Assembly (NCBI GenBank): GCA_010645155.1
Contig: CM021321.1
Coordinates: forward strand, 1,109,986-1,173,985
DNA length: 64,000 nucleotides
Direction: 5' to 3'
Source: Tigriopus japonicus
Lineage: Eukaryota > Arthropoda > Copepoda > Harpacticoida > Harpacticidae
In this document: piece by piece, positions 36,916 through 50,600 of the stretch
Layout: the number at the start of each line of letters is the position of its first letter
Position numbering within the stretch: the stretch's first letter is position 1
Notes under the pieces: model-generated
Databases searched by the model: none
The model's input: only the letters and a program-made list of their open reading frames with translations
What the model was told of the DNA's origin: nothing
Translations under genes and position numbers: made by a program

Positions 36916-39215
36916 CGAAGAAGAAGGAGAATTTCCTCTTCATTGGTAGGGTGCAACACAATAAAATATTGAACCTATTTCTTTTGTTTTAAGCAACGGG
37001 CTTTTGTGATTGAATATTTGAAAACTCCGTGTTATGGATATGTGGAGTATGAAGAACTTTGGTCTGAACGCACTGAAAAAGATGTTGCCACTGCGGTTTG
37101 TTCTTCCGTCATGTTTGCGTCGAGGAAAACTGTTTTCAACTGACTCCCGATTCCCTCAACCAAGATCTTCGTACACCTTTATTCTACAGGAAAATTACTA
37201 CATACCAAATGATTTCTGTCAAAGGCAAACTTCGTCTCCAGTAACACAGTACAGACTTAAAGTTTTCGCCACATAGCCTGTTAAGGACAAATAGATCACT
37301 CAGAACAAGGTTGTTTCATGATTTAGAGGGAATTTTTCCATGGTTGCAGTTAGGAGCGATGAGCGTTTACAAGATTCAAGAGCCCTCGATCGTTCAGTCC
37401 ATTTGGTTATATTCTAAGTAATCTTTGCAATGACCTAACTGAAGGAAACCTACTCTGGCGTTTTAAAATCCAGGCAAAAATGCAACAAAGTAAATTGAAA
37501 TATTCCGGGCCATACCTATCATAAACGACCAAAAGAATACAATGGAGCAGCAACACAGCTATTAATTTTTCTTCATAGCTCAAAATTCAAAATATATTTT
37601 TGTTCAACTAAGATATTTGGATCGTTAGAATAAATGACAAAAATCAATCTTTGAATTAAAGGCAAGACAGTCGATTAACAGTCGAATACAAATTCCCTCT
37701 CGTGGTTCCCTGGTGTTATGGTCTTACAATGCATATCATAAGATGGGCTCAGATAAAGTTTAAAAAACCTTATTATTTGGTCTTGATTTGGGTTTTTGAG
37801 CCCAAAAGTTTCAATTATTTTGGCAATTTTTTTTTATTATCAAACAATGTCAGAACAAATACAACATAAAAATATAACAGTATTGGCCAACAATATGACA
37901 TTTGTCAACAAATTTGAGATTCTATAAATGAAATGACATTTTTGCTTGCTCAAGAATTCAATGCATTGCGTTTTACTGATAACCCTATATTAGCAAAAAA
38001 ATCCTTATGAAATTGTTTGAAAAAAAATTAATGAAAAGAGGTTGTGAGTGAATTTCAAATCACTTTGCAAAATTGGATAAACCAAACAACAAAAATTGCG
38101 ATTTTTTTTTTGGTGGGATTTGCATTTTCCAACTTCACCCGAGCCCTACTCATTAGATTAAGGCAATTTTCTCAAGCAAAGACAAACTAGGAGTCGACAT
38201 TTTTGTTCCCACTTATCTGAAAAAAAGTAAGTTCCTTTGTAATTACTTGTTTCCTTTTCGCCGAAATTCATATTAACCAATTTTCAGCTCCATTTCATTT
38301 GATAGCCGAACTTATTTATGGTGAAGGTAACGTACTAAATACATTATTTGAATTGAGTGTTATGGCGGAAATTCACTCATTTTTACATTTCGCATGACAC
38401 TTTGACTAGCAATAAATAACTTGTGAGCTGTTGTGGAAAATTGACAATGAAATTACTTTTCTGTTTAAAGCGGGGTCGATTTCAGGACCAAACCTCGTTC
38501 AAACTACACTTTCAGCCCTAAAATTAAAGTCCTAAGTAAGCACTTCAAAAGTTGTCTAGAATGTTTCTCTGGCTGAAGACCAACCACCCTTATTTTTTAT
38601 TTCTATTTTTTGTCAAATTGAGCGTTATGTTGAATTCTTGGAAGTGCCCCAAACCCGAAAAAATAACCCTTGACAATCGAAGACGAAAATATGCCGATCA
38701 AAAAATATTTGCCCACATCTAATGAGAATTTGAAAAGTTCTGTGAAGGAACTTGGAGTGATCCCCAAAAGAAATCAATCGCTGACAACTTTTACTTGGGC
38801 TCCAAATACAATGAACATCGTCGAACTGCTTCCATTTTTTGTCTATTGTTCACAAAGAAAGTGAGTCTCAGTAAATTCTCAACGCCACTTCTTGGACACG
38901 CCTTTTAACCTGAATAACAAAGGTCTATATGACAAACAACCCGGAGCCTTTAATTTGAAGGTGGCTATTACGCCAAGTACTGAGTGAGGAAGTCAGGAAA
39001 TGCTGCCACTTAGTGTACGATACTTCCGAATCAATTCATTTTTTCCCTTGGAGAGCGATACTTTCGAAGTGACGACTTAGTGCACGGACCTCCTCCCAGT
39101 CATGCAACTTTGATTTAAGCGAAATATTTCGTCAGACCAGCCCTGTGGGTGCTTTGAACCCGGTACCTTAAGTAAAAAACTGATGTCAGAGGCATGAATG
39201 AGTACAGGAATAACA

Positions 39216-39223
39216 TGACGTCA
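39216..39223. promoter_or_regulatory. Perfect CRE palindrome TGACGTCA between the paralogs
   Basis: A full cAMP-response element about 2.5 kb upstream of the second CrebA-like start codon, read directly. A regulatory role is inferred from position only. Confidence 0.4.
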
Positions 39224-40359
39224 CTCTCTCTCTAGGTTTATGTATGTTCGGGAAGTCTCCTTTCCTTGGTGGATAGTACCACTCCCTGAACACCGAAAGA
39301 GGATACAAATGGCATGGACTGGATGCGCTCCTTTTCTACTCTGTCTCTTCAATATGGTTGAACTCACTCCAATGTTTGCACCATCTGGATTTCGGCTCCT
39401 TGGTTGACGTTGAGTGAGCAACGGTAGTGGTTGAGTTTCTCGTGGAACGAACTTGATCGCGCTTGAAGGTGCCTCTGCCAGCAGCTTAAGAAACAGACGG
39501 AGGGAGAGGCCTTTCCTTCAAAGTCCTACTAGAAGGAGAGGGCCCGAGAAACTGATTGAGGCGCGCGTTGAAGTGTTCCCTTTTTGGGATGTTTGCAGCC
39601 GAAAGTCTGTCCGCCCGACAGAGTTCCAAGGGTACCACCCTCCCTGTGAGCCCGATCAATCACGAAGAGGCAACTACCAAACACAAGAGCTGCCACTTGT
39701 AGAACTCAACTCACCACTACGGCCATCACCGCTACCACCACCTGTTGAAGAGAACTCGAGGAAATCCATGGTATTTTGACGCTGAGGGAATCTTTCCCGG
39801 GCTTCCCAAAACATTGATGGGACATGAAAGCACAAGACTTTGGCACGATGGGATGTTCAATAGGACAAGCGCTTCTGAACTTGTGATTAAAGGCAAATTG
39901 GGTTAGGTTTGTTTGTTCATTTTCTTCCCCCATGACCGATTCCCTATTTAGGTAATCAAGGTCAAAAGATGAATGGTAACATATTTAGGAATTAGTCGTA
40001 AACCAGAGCAATCACGTGAGGCGACTTATCAAGGAAAATCAGATTGAAGTAAATTACTCAACAAATTAAAAATTTGGATTGTACGCTATACAAAATTGAA
40101 CACATACTCCATTCCAATATTATTCCATACTCCTCTCGCCCAATCCCGATTTTAAGATAAAAATGGAATGAAAGTAGCATTTCACCCGCTGAACGGCGGT
40201 CCTGAGAGGCCCTCTGTACTAAGGCATGACAAGAGGGGCTCTTTAAACCTGTGCTTATACGCCCTCTTGATCCCTTCACTTGGAATGGAGAGCGAGATGG
40301 CTCAGGGTTGCGGAGCACTTCCAAAGCCTTCGCAGATCATTCCTCCATTGCACCACCTT

Positions 40360-40700
40360 CTCCTTCTGATCATCATCGTCGTCGTCATCGTCGTCAAGTT
40401 CGAGGCCGTGGTCATAGGGTGCATGTTGGTCGTCGTAGACGTCCTCCACCATGATGATGATCATCGCCGCCACCAGCACCACCAGCACCAGCACCACCAC
40501 CTTCATCCACTAGTACGTGTGTCCAACCAGCACTCCCTGTCTTGGTGCCGAACTAGATGGGCACTCTAGGTGTTCTTAGATGCATGCAGGCAAGAGCACG
40601 ACGACGAGGAAGCAGAAGACGAGGACGACGAGGAGGAGGAGGAGGAAAACGAGGAGGTGGTGGAGGAGGAGGAGGAGGAGGACGCCGAGGCTCTACTCGG
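40360..40700. repeat. Triplet-rich low-complexity tract upstream of CrebA-2
   Basis: Interrupted GTC/ATC, CAC/CAG and then GAC/GAG/GGA triplet runs fill most of this tract. They give several overlapping low-complexity open frames (poly-Gly/Arg, poly-Asp, His-rich) on both strands, which are artefacts of the repeat. The tract lies about 1 kb before the first coding exon, probably in promoter or 5' untranslated sequence. Confidence 0.75.
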
Positions 40701-41699
40701 TGCGCTCAAAGCACCAAAAAGGTCTGTCAGTCTTTAGTTGAGTCTAGCATCCCCCAATGTCAAGAGATCCGTGCACGTGAAAAGAGGAGAGCAAAAAGTT
40801 ACCGGCTGTTTTGGAATGCATGTCGCTTCAGTGGCAGACAAACCAATTTCACCGTTTCGTCAGTGCCAATTCCATTGAATGCCGTCAAGAAGCTAGTGTT
40901 CGAGTTAAATCGGAGAATTTGGTTGGAAATTGACCAACACTTCGTCCTATTTATCTAGCCATTTGGCCAATCCAGAAAATACACACTTGAAGAATTCGGC
41001 TGGGTCCAAGCCGATAACTGCATTCTCCAACCGACCTGATTGTCAGCATCCCCTTGATTCGTTCCTTGCTCCCTCGGTTCCCATCCCCACCCCAGTTTGT
41101 CAGAGAAGGGTGTCTCGTTACTTGCCCTCTCACCCCTTGTGTCTGTGGAAAGTCCAGCTTTTTGGACCCGGGATTCTCCATCTTCAAGTGCAACAGGTTG
41201 TCGTGACTGTTGTTGCTCCTTCGTTGCTGTTATTGACGTTCTCCGAAGTGATTTTCTCCCTGCTTGGGCAACAATTGGGAAGAAACTGCTCTTTTGTGGT
41301 GTAACCGGTGTAACGCAACTCCTCGAGGATTACCTCTTACGAACTGGACAGCGTATTCACACTCACATATATACACAGACATATAGACACGGTCCCCACT
41401 CGTTGTGAGAGTTGCTTGCACCCGAGTGCCGAGGGCCAATTCTCTTGTACTCGTTCTCTCCTCCTTTTCCTTCGTCTTCTTCTTCTTCTTCCACCATCTC
41501 CACCAAACCACCACCATATTTCTGGCATTTTTGTTGGCTGATATTTTTGGCTGATAATAGTTTCGGAGAGGCTTCAGTGAGATCGCGTTGGACAGAATTT
41601 GAACTGTCAGTTGTGCCGACTTGCTGAAATTCTTCAGAAGAGCCTGAGCGAGTCCAGTGAAAAATAAACCTGGTTTGGGGTGATCTTCTTAAGAGGAAC

Positions 41700-44600
41700 A
41701 TGAGTGAGTTGGACGATATCAATCGTACTTTGTACGACATTGATGCCCGGTCCCTGTTGGACGTTTGGGACCATGCCATGGATGCAGAGGTAAGCGCTTG
41801 TCATAGGCATTTCCTAAGGGGGGTTCGAGTTTCTCATTGATGGCAGGTCGCCACAATGCTCGTGCAAAAATTGGTTCGGGAGCATTTGCCATCACAAAGA
41901 ATCCCTTGACGTTATCAACTGGGAAGAATGCTACTCAATCCTTTTCACCCTCAGAATTAGTAGACCTTTTAAAAGGTTGCTTTCAGCTTTGAATCCTTTT
42001 CATGCTTAGTTCGTCCATTTGTAGTCAGATCTGACGTTCTAGTTATTCTAGTTACTTTTTGCCGAGCACATGATCAAAGGCATCATGATGATCCCTGGAG
42101 AAAACTTCATAATGTAGAGTACGCAAGAATTGCCTGTTTAGCTCAAATTATCAATCGGCAATTCTAGATCATTGTTGGAAAGGTCAAGATCTCACTTAAA
42201 GCTCTCTGTCTCAAAGCAATTCAAAAATACACAAAGTCGGGGAAAATTGCTTTTTGATTCGGATGGTAACGGATTGTAAAAAGTGGTCACTTTATTGACG
42301 AATGGCTTTACGGTGGTGGGAGTGTAAAGTATGTGCATCTGAAATGCCTTGGGAAAAGCATGTTCAGTTCATTTTTCATCGAAACGGAAAGGGCCAATTT
42401 GTTTGTTTAATGTGGGTACCACCCCATCCATTATGATTACACAGCATTACTTTCAAGAAGGGATGACATTTACCTGGAGGAGACAAAAGTGGAGCAATTG
42501 CATTGAGAAATTTGGCTCTAGCCTTTTACCTCGTTCCTTCTCAAATTCAATCGTGTCATTACTTTAACCATAGAGATGTTACCACCTAGAGATCCCTTCG
42601 TCGAACTGGCGACCAAAATCGAAATTGAGGGCTCGTCAAAGGTGCCTGAGTACATCCAAAAGCGTTTTTATTTTGTTTATATGCCATAAACGTTTGTAAT
42701 CTATAGCCGTACTTGGGTCCGATGCAAACAACCCTGCTGATAATTCAGACAAATCAATACTTTGGCGACGAATGAAGAGGAAAAGTGGGATGAAATCTGC
42801 CCCAAATGACTTAACTTCGCCGGCAGACCTCTCGATGAAAACCCCCTTTTGCAGCACTTTGGTCCCAAACACGAGACTAATGTGGCATCATTTGTCAACC
42901 TAGCCCACGGCTATTCCATTCCTTCGTTCTTGATCTCTAGACAATGTTACCTCTATGTCCACAATTGCATCGGATTTGTGCGCAGACAGACGGCCATGAC
43001 GCAATGCTTTTGGCCAAGAGGCTGCAATGCATTTGGCAATGTTCTTCAAGCCGAACCAGACTCTTACCACCACTCCCCTTCTAACTACTACTGTGCGATG
43101 AATTGGGCCAAAGCCCCGTTTGAGTTTGGCGGATCCAGAGTGTGATGCGATCCCAAAAGTTCCCTCGGCGAAGACGTCACTTTTTTTTAGAGCTTTGTTA
43201 AATGATATGCGTGCACTTCAACAGCGGAGAGTCGAGCAAAAGGTTAAAGGATTCTTAATGTGAAGCAACGGCAGTTTGGCTTCTGATTGCGTACCCGGCC
43301 AACATTGGCAGTGTTCACATAAGGGTTGAAATTGGCCTTCAACTCCTTGTCTATCAGCTTCCTTCTTAACATTTCAAAGAACTGGATGATGGGAGAATGG
43401 CAAAGTGATCTTTTGTTCTGTACCACTTCATGTGCACACGTATTGCATGCTAATGTTTACGCGCATTGCTCCGTATTGGAACTCACTAGCATGCAAGTTC
43501 ATACGAAACATAGTTTTGGCATGCATCTCTTCCTCTGCCAGTTACTTTACTTGGATACTTTTTTGTTTGTTGTGGTTGAGATGTCTGATTTGAACCACTT
43601 ATATGGATTTGCATCTCTTGGCGTGAGTGGAGACAACTCTTGTGATGATTAGCTTTATGAGAAACCACCTTGCAAAAGTGGATGTCTGAGATTTTGTAAA
43701 TGGACCACCTTAGATTATAGCCCATCAAACTTGCCCTGAATTATAGGATGAAATTCTGAAAGGACCTTCAAGTGTCATTTGTTTAGTTAACACTCCCTTT
43801 ATGCCTTGTGCAAATAATCTACTTTGTATGTACAAAAAACTGATCAAGGTCATCGCATGTCTTTTAATATCAGCTTTTCTTAAGAATTGTATGATATTTA
43901 CAGAGCATATTGAACTGCTAGCGCCTGATACAAGGAACATATGTCTGCAATGGCGTCTGGATGGAGCCGTTGTTGCCTTTTCATGACGAGGCTCATGTCG
44001 AATTACGTAGTCAAACATAATCTTATATTTTATGTATTATGTAAGATCCTAAAGAAAAATATCGCTTGTTGACCAAAGTACGAGAGATGTTTTCATCCTA
44101 AAAAAGTAATAATTGCCTCAAAAGCACCTTTTTATCCCCCTATGACTGATTGGAGCAAGCGTGATCAATTAAGCAAGTTATCAAAGCCATTTTTTTCACC
44201 ATGAATGTCATGCGACAAACGACATTTTGGCCCCTAATATTATAAGGTGACCAGATGATGACGACCGTCGTCTCTTTCAGCTCACTCGACTTCGTTTCAA
44301 TTAAGACGGCATTTTTTCTTCATCTGTAATAAAACGATTTCTTTCTCGTCCAGGCATCACAGTCTTTTTTTATAATTAAGTTTTAAGAAGAGTGACCTGA
44401 AACACTCGGGGCGACTTAGAAACAACTTTGACAATGACTCGACGAGTTCTTGTCAAGCTAGAGGGTGAGAGAGAAAGAGAAAGAAAGAAAGAAAGAGAGA
44501 TGAGGTCCTCATGACGAGCCCTAAGATTGCGCTTGAACAAGTTGTCTTGGCGGATTGACGTCAGACGACTCGACCAAAAGAGGCCAAATGACCAGATGAG

Positions 44601-47600
44601 CAAGCAAGTTAACAAGCTAGATTGCGAGGACAGTATTTGCTTTTTCGAGTGACCCATTCACCTCTTTAGAACCTCGAGAAGTTCGTCAACATGTCAATAC
44701 TCTAATTCTTTTAGAGTTAATGCTATCTTATTGACACTCGCCGCCCTGATGTCATGTCAAACAAGATTATCAATTTTCGTATAATTGCCCAACACCCTCA
44801 TCCCTGACCAAAATCCCCAATCGAATCGAACACACGAAGTACACACGCATACTTGCCCTAAGCTAAGTCAGCGTTTTTTTATTCGCTCAATATCCTGCCA
44901 ACAATCTTAATGATTGGTATGTGTAGTTTTATGAAGCTCTTGAAAGACCAATGCGATTTTAAATCCCTATTTCAAAATGTAGGGTACGCAAAGATATAAT
45001 TGCAGGGTGTCTGGCCACGTCTAGTCACGAAACTAAGGTCGTAACATTTTTAAAACCCCACTTAATTTCGTATTCTTCAGGCAACCAACAACGCTGCCAT
45101 CTTACTTGGATGGTCAGATCAAGCCTTCAGGATTCAATTATCTCAAAAAACAAACGCTCAGGGTTGAACTTCACCCAAAGCAAATAAAGATACAGTTGAG
45201 GAAGTTGCTTGCCCCAGTAAAATGGTTCATATCGGAGCGAAACCCCATTCTGAAAGTTTTATTGCTAACTAAACTTTGCGCTAGATCTCACCCAACTCCT
45301 AATGGTTTTCACCGAGAAATGGTCATTGGAATGAGGTAACCAAGCAAGCAAGCAAGCAAGCAAGCAAACCAACCAACCGAGGGTTGGTTCTTGGCGATCT
45401 CCTCGTGATTTGACAGCGAGAGAAGAAAGATGGCTATCATTCACCCAGTGATGAATACCTACCTGGTCTGGCTAGTCCTTCTCAGGTCATGTTTCTCACT
45501 TTGTTGTAAAAAATCCCTTCGAATTTCGTCGGTTTTTCCTTGTCCTAGCTGGTCCATATGCATGTGTTCGTACTGTAGTGCTAGCTAAGATTGTGTGTAA
45601 AAACCTTGAAAGTCTAGTCTCGTCTACTTGTGCTGAGGTGGGTGCCATGAGACGCCCCAATCTCGCTTATAAAATGACCGGTTACTAGCGAGATTGGATT
45701 GTTGGATTGTGCTTTAGGGGTTCATGGCTCACTGAACATGCAAATATGAATTAATTCTATCTAATCTGGTCTCATGCCAGAAAGCCGGTCAAATGGGCCA
45801 GGTTTGCAGAAATTCCTGGCTCAAAACTGCTTGTAAAGTTGCCTCTGGTTCTAAACCTGACCATTAGAGTGCACAAAACGTGATCCATGTGTCTGGTCAA
45901 AACTTGGTTTTGTGTCTATGTACACAATAGACAACTATAACTCAGTAACTCAGTATGGAGTTATGGTATATCATACGTTTTCATCTACTTTTCGGAGCGC
46001 CTTTAGCGGAGAATGGCCCAAGGAAATTGGTCTAGGTGTTCTTGATGAACACTTGGATTAACGATGTGGGGCGCAGTTTTAGGTTCTAAAATCTGTCCCT
46101 AGTTTTGGATGTAAAGCCCGTGCACTAATCTGGTCAAGAGGATCAGATGTCAATGGGAAAGTGGGTTCACATTTTTCTCGAGCAGCCATCAAGAAAGGTC
46201 AAAGCGAGTTTGGGGATTGGAAAGAAATCCTTTGACAAAAGGAAACCCCAATTTAGGATGACATGCTCGTTAAGCTTTTCTACCTAGATTTGTCTTGACT
46301 ACCCCATCTTTGTTCGAGGTCGTCCCAAAATGCGTTCAAATTCATACCTGTTCCAGTGCAGCGTCATGCGTAAGGGGGGCAAGGACCATCCCGGAAAACC
46401 CATTCATGCAACATTCCACAATTTTGGTAAAAATGTTATCGAAAAATCCTTCAAAATCCATTGAGTTCTTCCATCGACAAGGCAAGATTTTACCTTCGCA
46501 CTTGCCGCTGAGTTGTTAATCATGAAAGATGATTAGTCAAGTTGTATTGCCAAGCATTGCTCTTATTTGTCTTCATCGAAGTTGTGTTCTATGTAGAAGG
46601 TGCAAGCTTTAGGCTTCGAGTTCGAGATGTGCTTCGATTGGCAAGGATCGTGCAGTTGCCATTCAATCGGGTTCGTGAATATCAATTAAATCAGTTCAAA
46701 ATGCATGCAAGGTCTATTATTTTGTTGGAATTTTCATGTTCTAAATAAGTTTTCTCTTCAACACATTTGTTTGCCTCAGTATTTCTCCCTAACTCAGAAA
46801 CACATTTGGGAGCAGCCTTTTCACGGTAGCTCATTCAGGCTAGCTTTCACCACGTGTTCTTTATGTATTATCTAAGAAGACGGCATGGAATCAAACTGAA
46901 TGTGGGAGATCAAGAGGATCCGGTTGAAGTGAATGAAGTGAACACTTCATGTACACACGCACACACAGACAGACACATGGTGTAGTAGTACATCTAAACC
47001 TAGATGCTACGTGCATGCAATGGTGCTGTACCTGCATCAAAATATCTCACAAACGGAAGGATCCTAAAAAAAGAGGCTCGAGGTTAGGTAAGATGGGAGC
47101 ACGGTGGAGGGTTCTTAGAAAACACAAATACATGAGAACAAGTGCTAGTTAATTCTCGAAAGAAGAGAGTCTCTCTCGCGCCTTTCTTTGACACTTAACG
47201 GACAGAATTGATGGATTCATTCGAGATACATTGTATAAATACTTGTTTTCCCGGCTTCCCACATATGCTTACATCACAGCTTATTTACTGCTTCGCTTTC
47301 GTTCATTTCCAAACGAAGAGTCGTCTCCTTATGGTTCCATAGTACTTGCAAGACGCTCAACGAATCAAAAACCTAGAGATGGCAAATTTGGAGCTGTGTC
47401 GTCATTTCCAAGGTTTTGGCACCCTCTCACCTGATGAAGATAATATACAGAAGCAATCTAAGATTTCGTGACCCTGCGTATACGGGATGGTCTGTCGTCA
47501 TTAGAGAAGTGCCGTATTTTTTAAGCCACCAAATCCACTTACATTTGCATGCACAACAGGAGATCGATTTCCACGAGATTTTCTGGCTTTTTTCCATGGG

Positions 47601-50600
47601 TTGATTTTCAGCTGGCTATGATGGCTTTATGCTTTGGCTTCGGTCTGTTTCTATTTTGTTTAGGGCAAAAAGTGTGTTGAATTCCGATATCTTTTGTTCT
47701 AAACTCTAAAGGAATGCACGAATCTACATGTAGCATGGGGAGAGCAACCAGGAATTAGATCACACACGTGAACCGAGGACCACGCTGACATAATGGCTCC
47801 GGGCTCGTCCGTACGAAGCGAAAGAAAGGTCGTGTTGAATTCATAATCATAACTCGAAATCCAATTGGAAGGCTTCATTGAATTCGACTTCAAGGGCTTC
47901 ACTGGAGAAAAAGCCAGCTAGGAACCATTTTCCTCCCCCAAATGTTCTACGAGGTCAGATCCGAGACTGACGGCCACACTTAAATTTATCTGCACAAGAA
48001 AAAATGTCTGTCTGGGAATTTCATGTCTATAAATAAAGATGTGCGGACGCTCATGTTACATCTAGATTCTAAAAGAAATAGTTTTTTAAAGGTCAGGGAT
48101 TGGCAGGCAAGCGTATGGAGCCAAAAGAATTCTTTCCATTTTTTTATGGAAGTGTCCTCTGATGGTTTCTCTTGTTTCAAGAGGTTGATTTTGTGGTTTA
48201 GTTTTGTTTGACCATCAGATTACTTTTCAAGGAAACTAAATGTTGCGGAATGCCCGTAACTTGTTCTATTGGCTATAAAAGCACAATTTGTGGTTGCAAT
48301 CTATTTTGGTCCTCATGTCAAGTGTCTTCTTAGGCCATGTCGACCCAGTGAGGCTGAGAATAGTTGAATAAGTCTGGCGACTTTGCTTTCCACTTTTAAC
48401 TTCGGCTGCATTCCCTATGTTGTGTAATGGATTTACTGATGGTATTAGAACGAACTAGCTTGCTTGCTCGATTCTCAGAGTCTTCGTTCTTCACCTGAAT
48501 TCAGGCAAACATGATCTCTGAGAATCACGTTTTAGTAGAAACGAAATTTATTCATATGAGGCCCCCCGTCAATGTCGTGTAGGAATGATTCTCATTCCAC
48601 TCCCCCTCCTCCTCTTATTTGTGGGATTGAAAATGATCTGACAAATGGTCAACATTAAGATCGTTTGTATTGTCCATGCTATCGAGTTCCAAGAGGAGTT
48701 GTCATTAAGTCAATGCCAGTGTGGCATTCCACCATTCCACCACAGACATGGCTTCGAGACGTGCTTCATAAAATCGAATTCGAAGCAGCCCTCTCTGTGA
48801 TTGGACGACGAGTAGTCGTACTATACAGTGTGGATTCGGCTTGAAATCAACCACGGCCTACCCTCGAGATGAACTCACGATTCAAAGTGAGTAGTGAATC
48901 GTCCTCACACTGACGAGGAAACAGCCCGGTGGAAATGGTGGGAAACTACCATCATTAAGCTATAAGGAAAAATGGAATGATGCGAGTCCGGATGGCCTCC
49001 AGCCGACGACTAATTACCTCACCAGAATTGGGATTCATTGGGACTCGTCATGAACGGCAAGCAAGCAACGCCTCCCTCATCTTGGGCTGGTCCGACAAAC
49101 GGGAGTCTGCTTCATCTCCTTCTTCAGAGCCCTTATACCCACTTTTTTCGTTCTTCTCGTTGCACCCCCTCAGGTTTCCTCAGGTTTCCTCAGGGTCCCT
49201 CAGACTGGCCCTGGTTAGGCTGTAAAACGTTTGTCATTTGGGCTTGGTAACAATAAGATGATGAGAAACCTAGTAAACGTAAATGGTCATTTTTGCCTGT
49301 TTTGCCTTATCTTTGTGTCCTCGGCTGCGGTAACAAGAAGATTTTGATCAGGATGACGATGATTGTGGTGGTTGAAGTGGTGGTGGTGGTAGTGGTAATA
49401 GTAGTGGCAGCAGCAGTAGCTCTTATGGTGCGAGAGGTAGCGATGAGATTCCGAACTTGCAATTCTCTAGACATTGATCAATGTTTGGCTAGCGACCTGT
49501 CAAAACTAATGGTGTAGACCAAGAAAACGTCAAAACGGACCAACAAGCTTGACCAAGTACGTACATACTAAAGGTCGATCCGCCCTCTGAATGTACACAA
49601 CCAGTTTAGGTGTTTTCGATGCTGAGGTAAAATCCAGATCAGGACCAAGTATCAAAAACATCATCCCTCGACCTAAATTCGAGTTTAGATTGCTAGAACC
49701 CCGTTACCCTCAGTTTCAATAGACAGAGAAGAGTATGTACGTAGACACCCAAATATTGGGAAACCTCGAGGGCTAAGGAAATTATGTTTAAAACCAGATT
49801 CGCCCCACCGTCCAAGCAAGCCGTTCGTAAACCACTACTTCTTCCTCTACCACTACAACCATCACTACCACTACCACTAGAAATCACTATGGGCTTAAGC
49901 CTCTTTTTGATCTATTTTACGGTTGAATAGCGAGTGAATGCGAGTGTTATGTGACCGCACTGATGGTTCTCCAAGATATTTCGAATTCGTCGACGCTCAG
50001 GCCAAGTTTGAACCTGAGCAACTTCAACAGCCATGAACGAGGTCATTTCAGGTTTTCAGAATCAAAAGGTCTCCGTGCATTCTCAGTTCCGATTTCTGGA
50101 CTGCAGCTCAGCTCAGCTCACGTCTCTATTTTTTGAGGAGCCACTCAGTCCGACCGACTTGCTCGGGGGCGGCAAGATCATTCACGCGTTTGTAACATGC
50201 AGTGAGTGCACGCTGCCAGTCCCAAAGAACTTTCGTCAACGTGAAATGAATTGGAAAATGTCAGCGACCAAGTTCTGGCACTTACTCACGTGCATCTTAA
50301 GCAGAGATAATTGGTAGTTAGGTTTGTCAGTTCTTAATTTAGCAATTAATAAGCATCGTTAAAACAGAAAACTCGTGTTGAAATACTCCTACGGACAAGA
50401 CTAGACTCTTGTCTTTACGAATTGTTCGTCTGAGATTGTTCAATACGTGCAAGTTAAAAAAAAAAACTATGACGAGCTCACGCTTTTCTTCGGAGTACCT
50501 TCATTTTCCTTCCAGTCATAAGTATTAACACTTTCGGAGTTTGAATTGCCTCCAGCGGTGTCGTTAGCATATCATATCACGGTTTAGGCAGAGTCGTTTT

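Larger units (their letters stand above)
28121..41699. other. Region between the two head-to-head CrebA-like genes
   Basis: This 13.6-kb stretch must carry the 5' untranslated regions and promoters of both CrebA-like genes. Its left part has a GTT/GAT triplet run (28499-28540). The middle (30-34 kb) is AT-rich and contains the TIR element at 30675-31500, the 372-bp duplicate at 33661-34032 and a 170-codon open frame on the minus strand (33396-32884). Around 34860-35240 the composition turns GC-richer. A 202-codon open frame lies at 36307-36915. The last 1.5 kb before exon 1 of the second gene is rich in GAG/GAC/CAC triplets (40360-40700). No gene with recognisable domains was found. Confidence 0.6.

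Noticed and set aside
40168..40958. Several overlapping long frames rich in Gly/Arg, Asp or His
   Set aside because: They follow interrupted triplet repeats and appear on both strands; the composition alone explains them.
42571..42600. TAGAGATG-type sequences resembling hAT ends
   Set aside because: No inverted partner and no 8-base duplication were found nearby.
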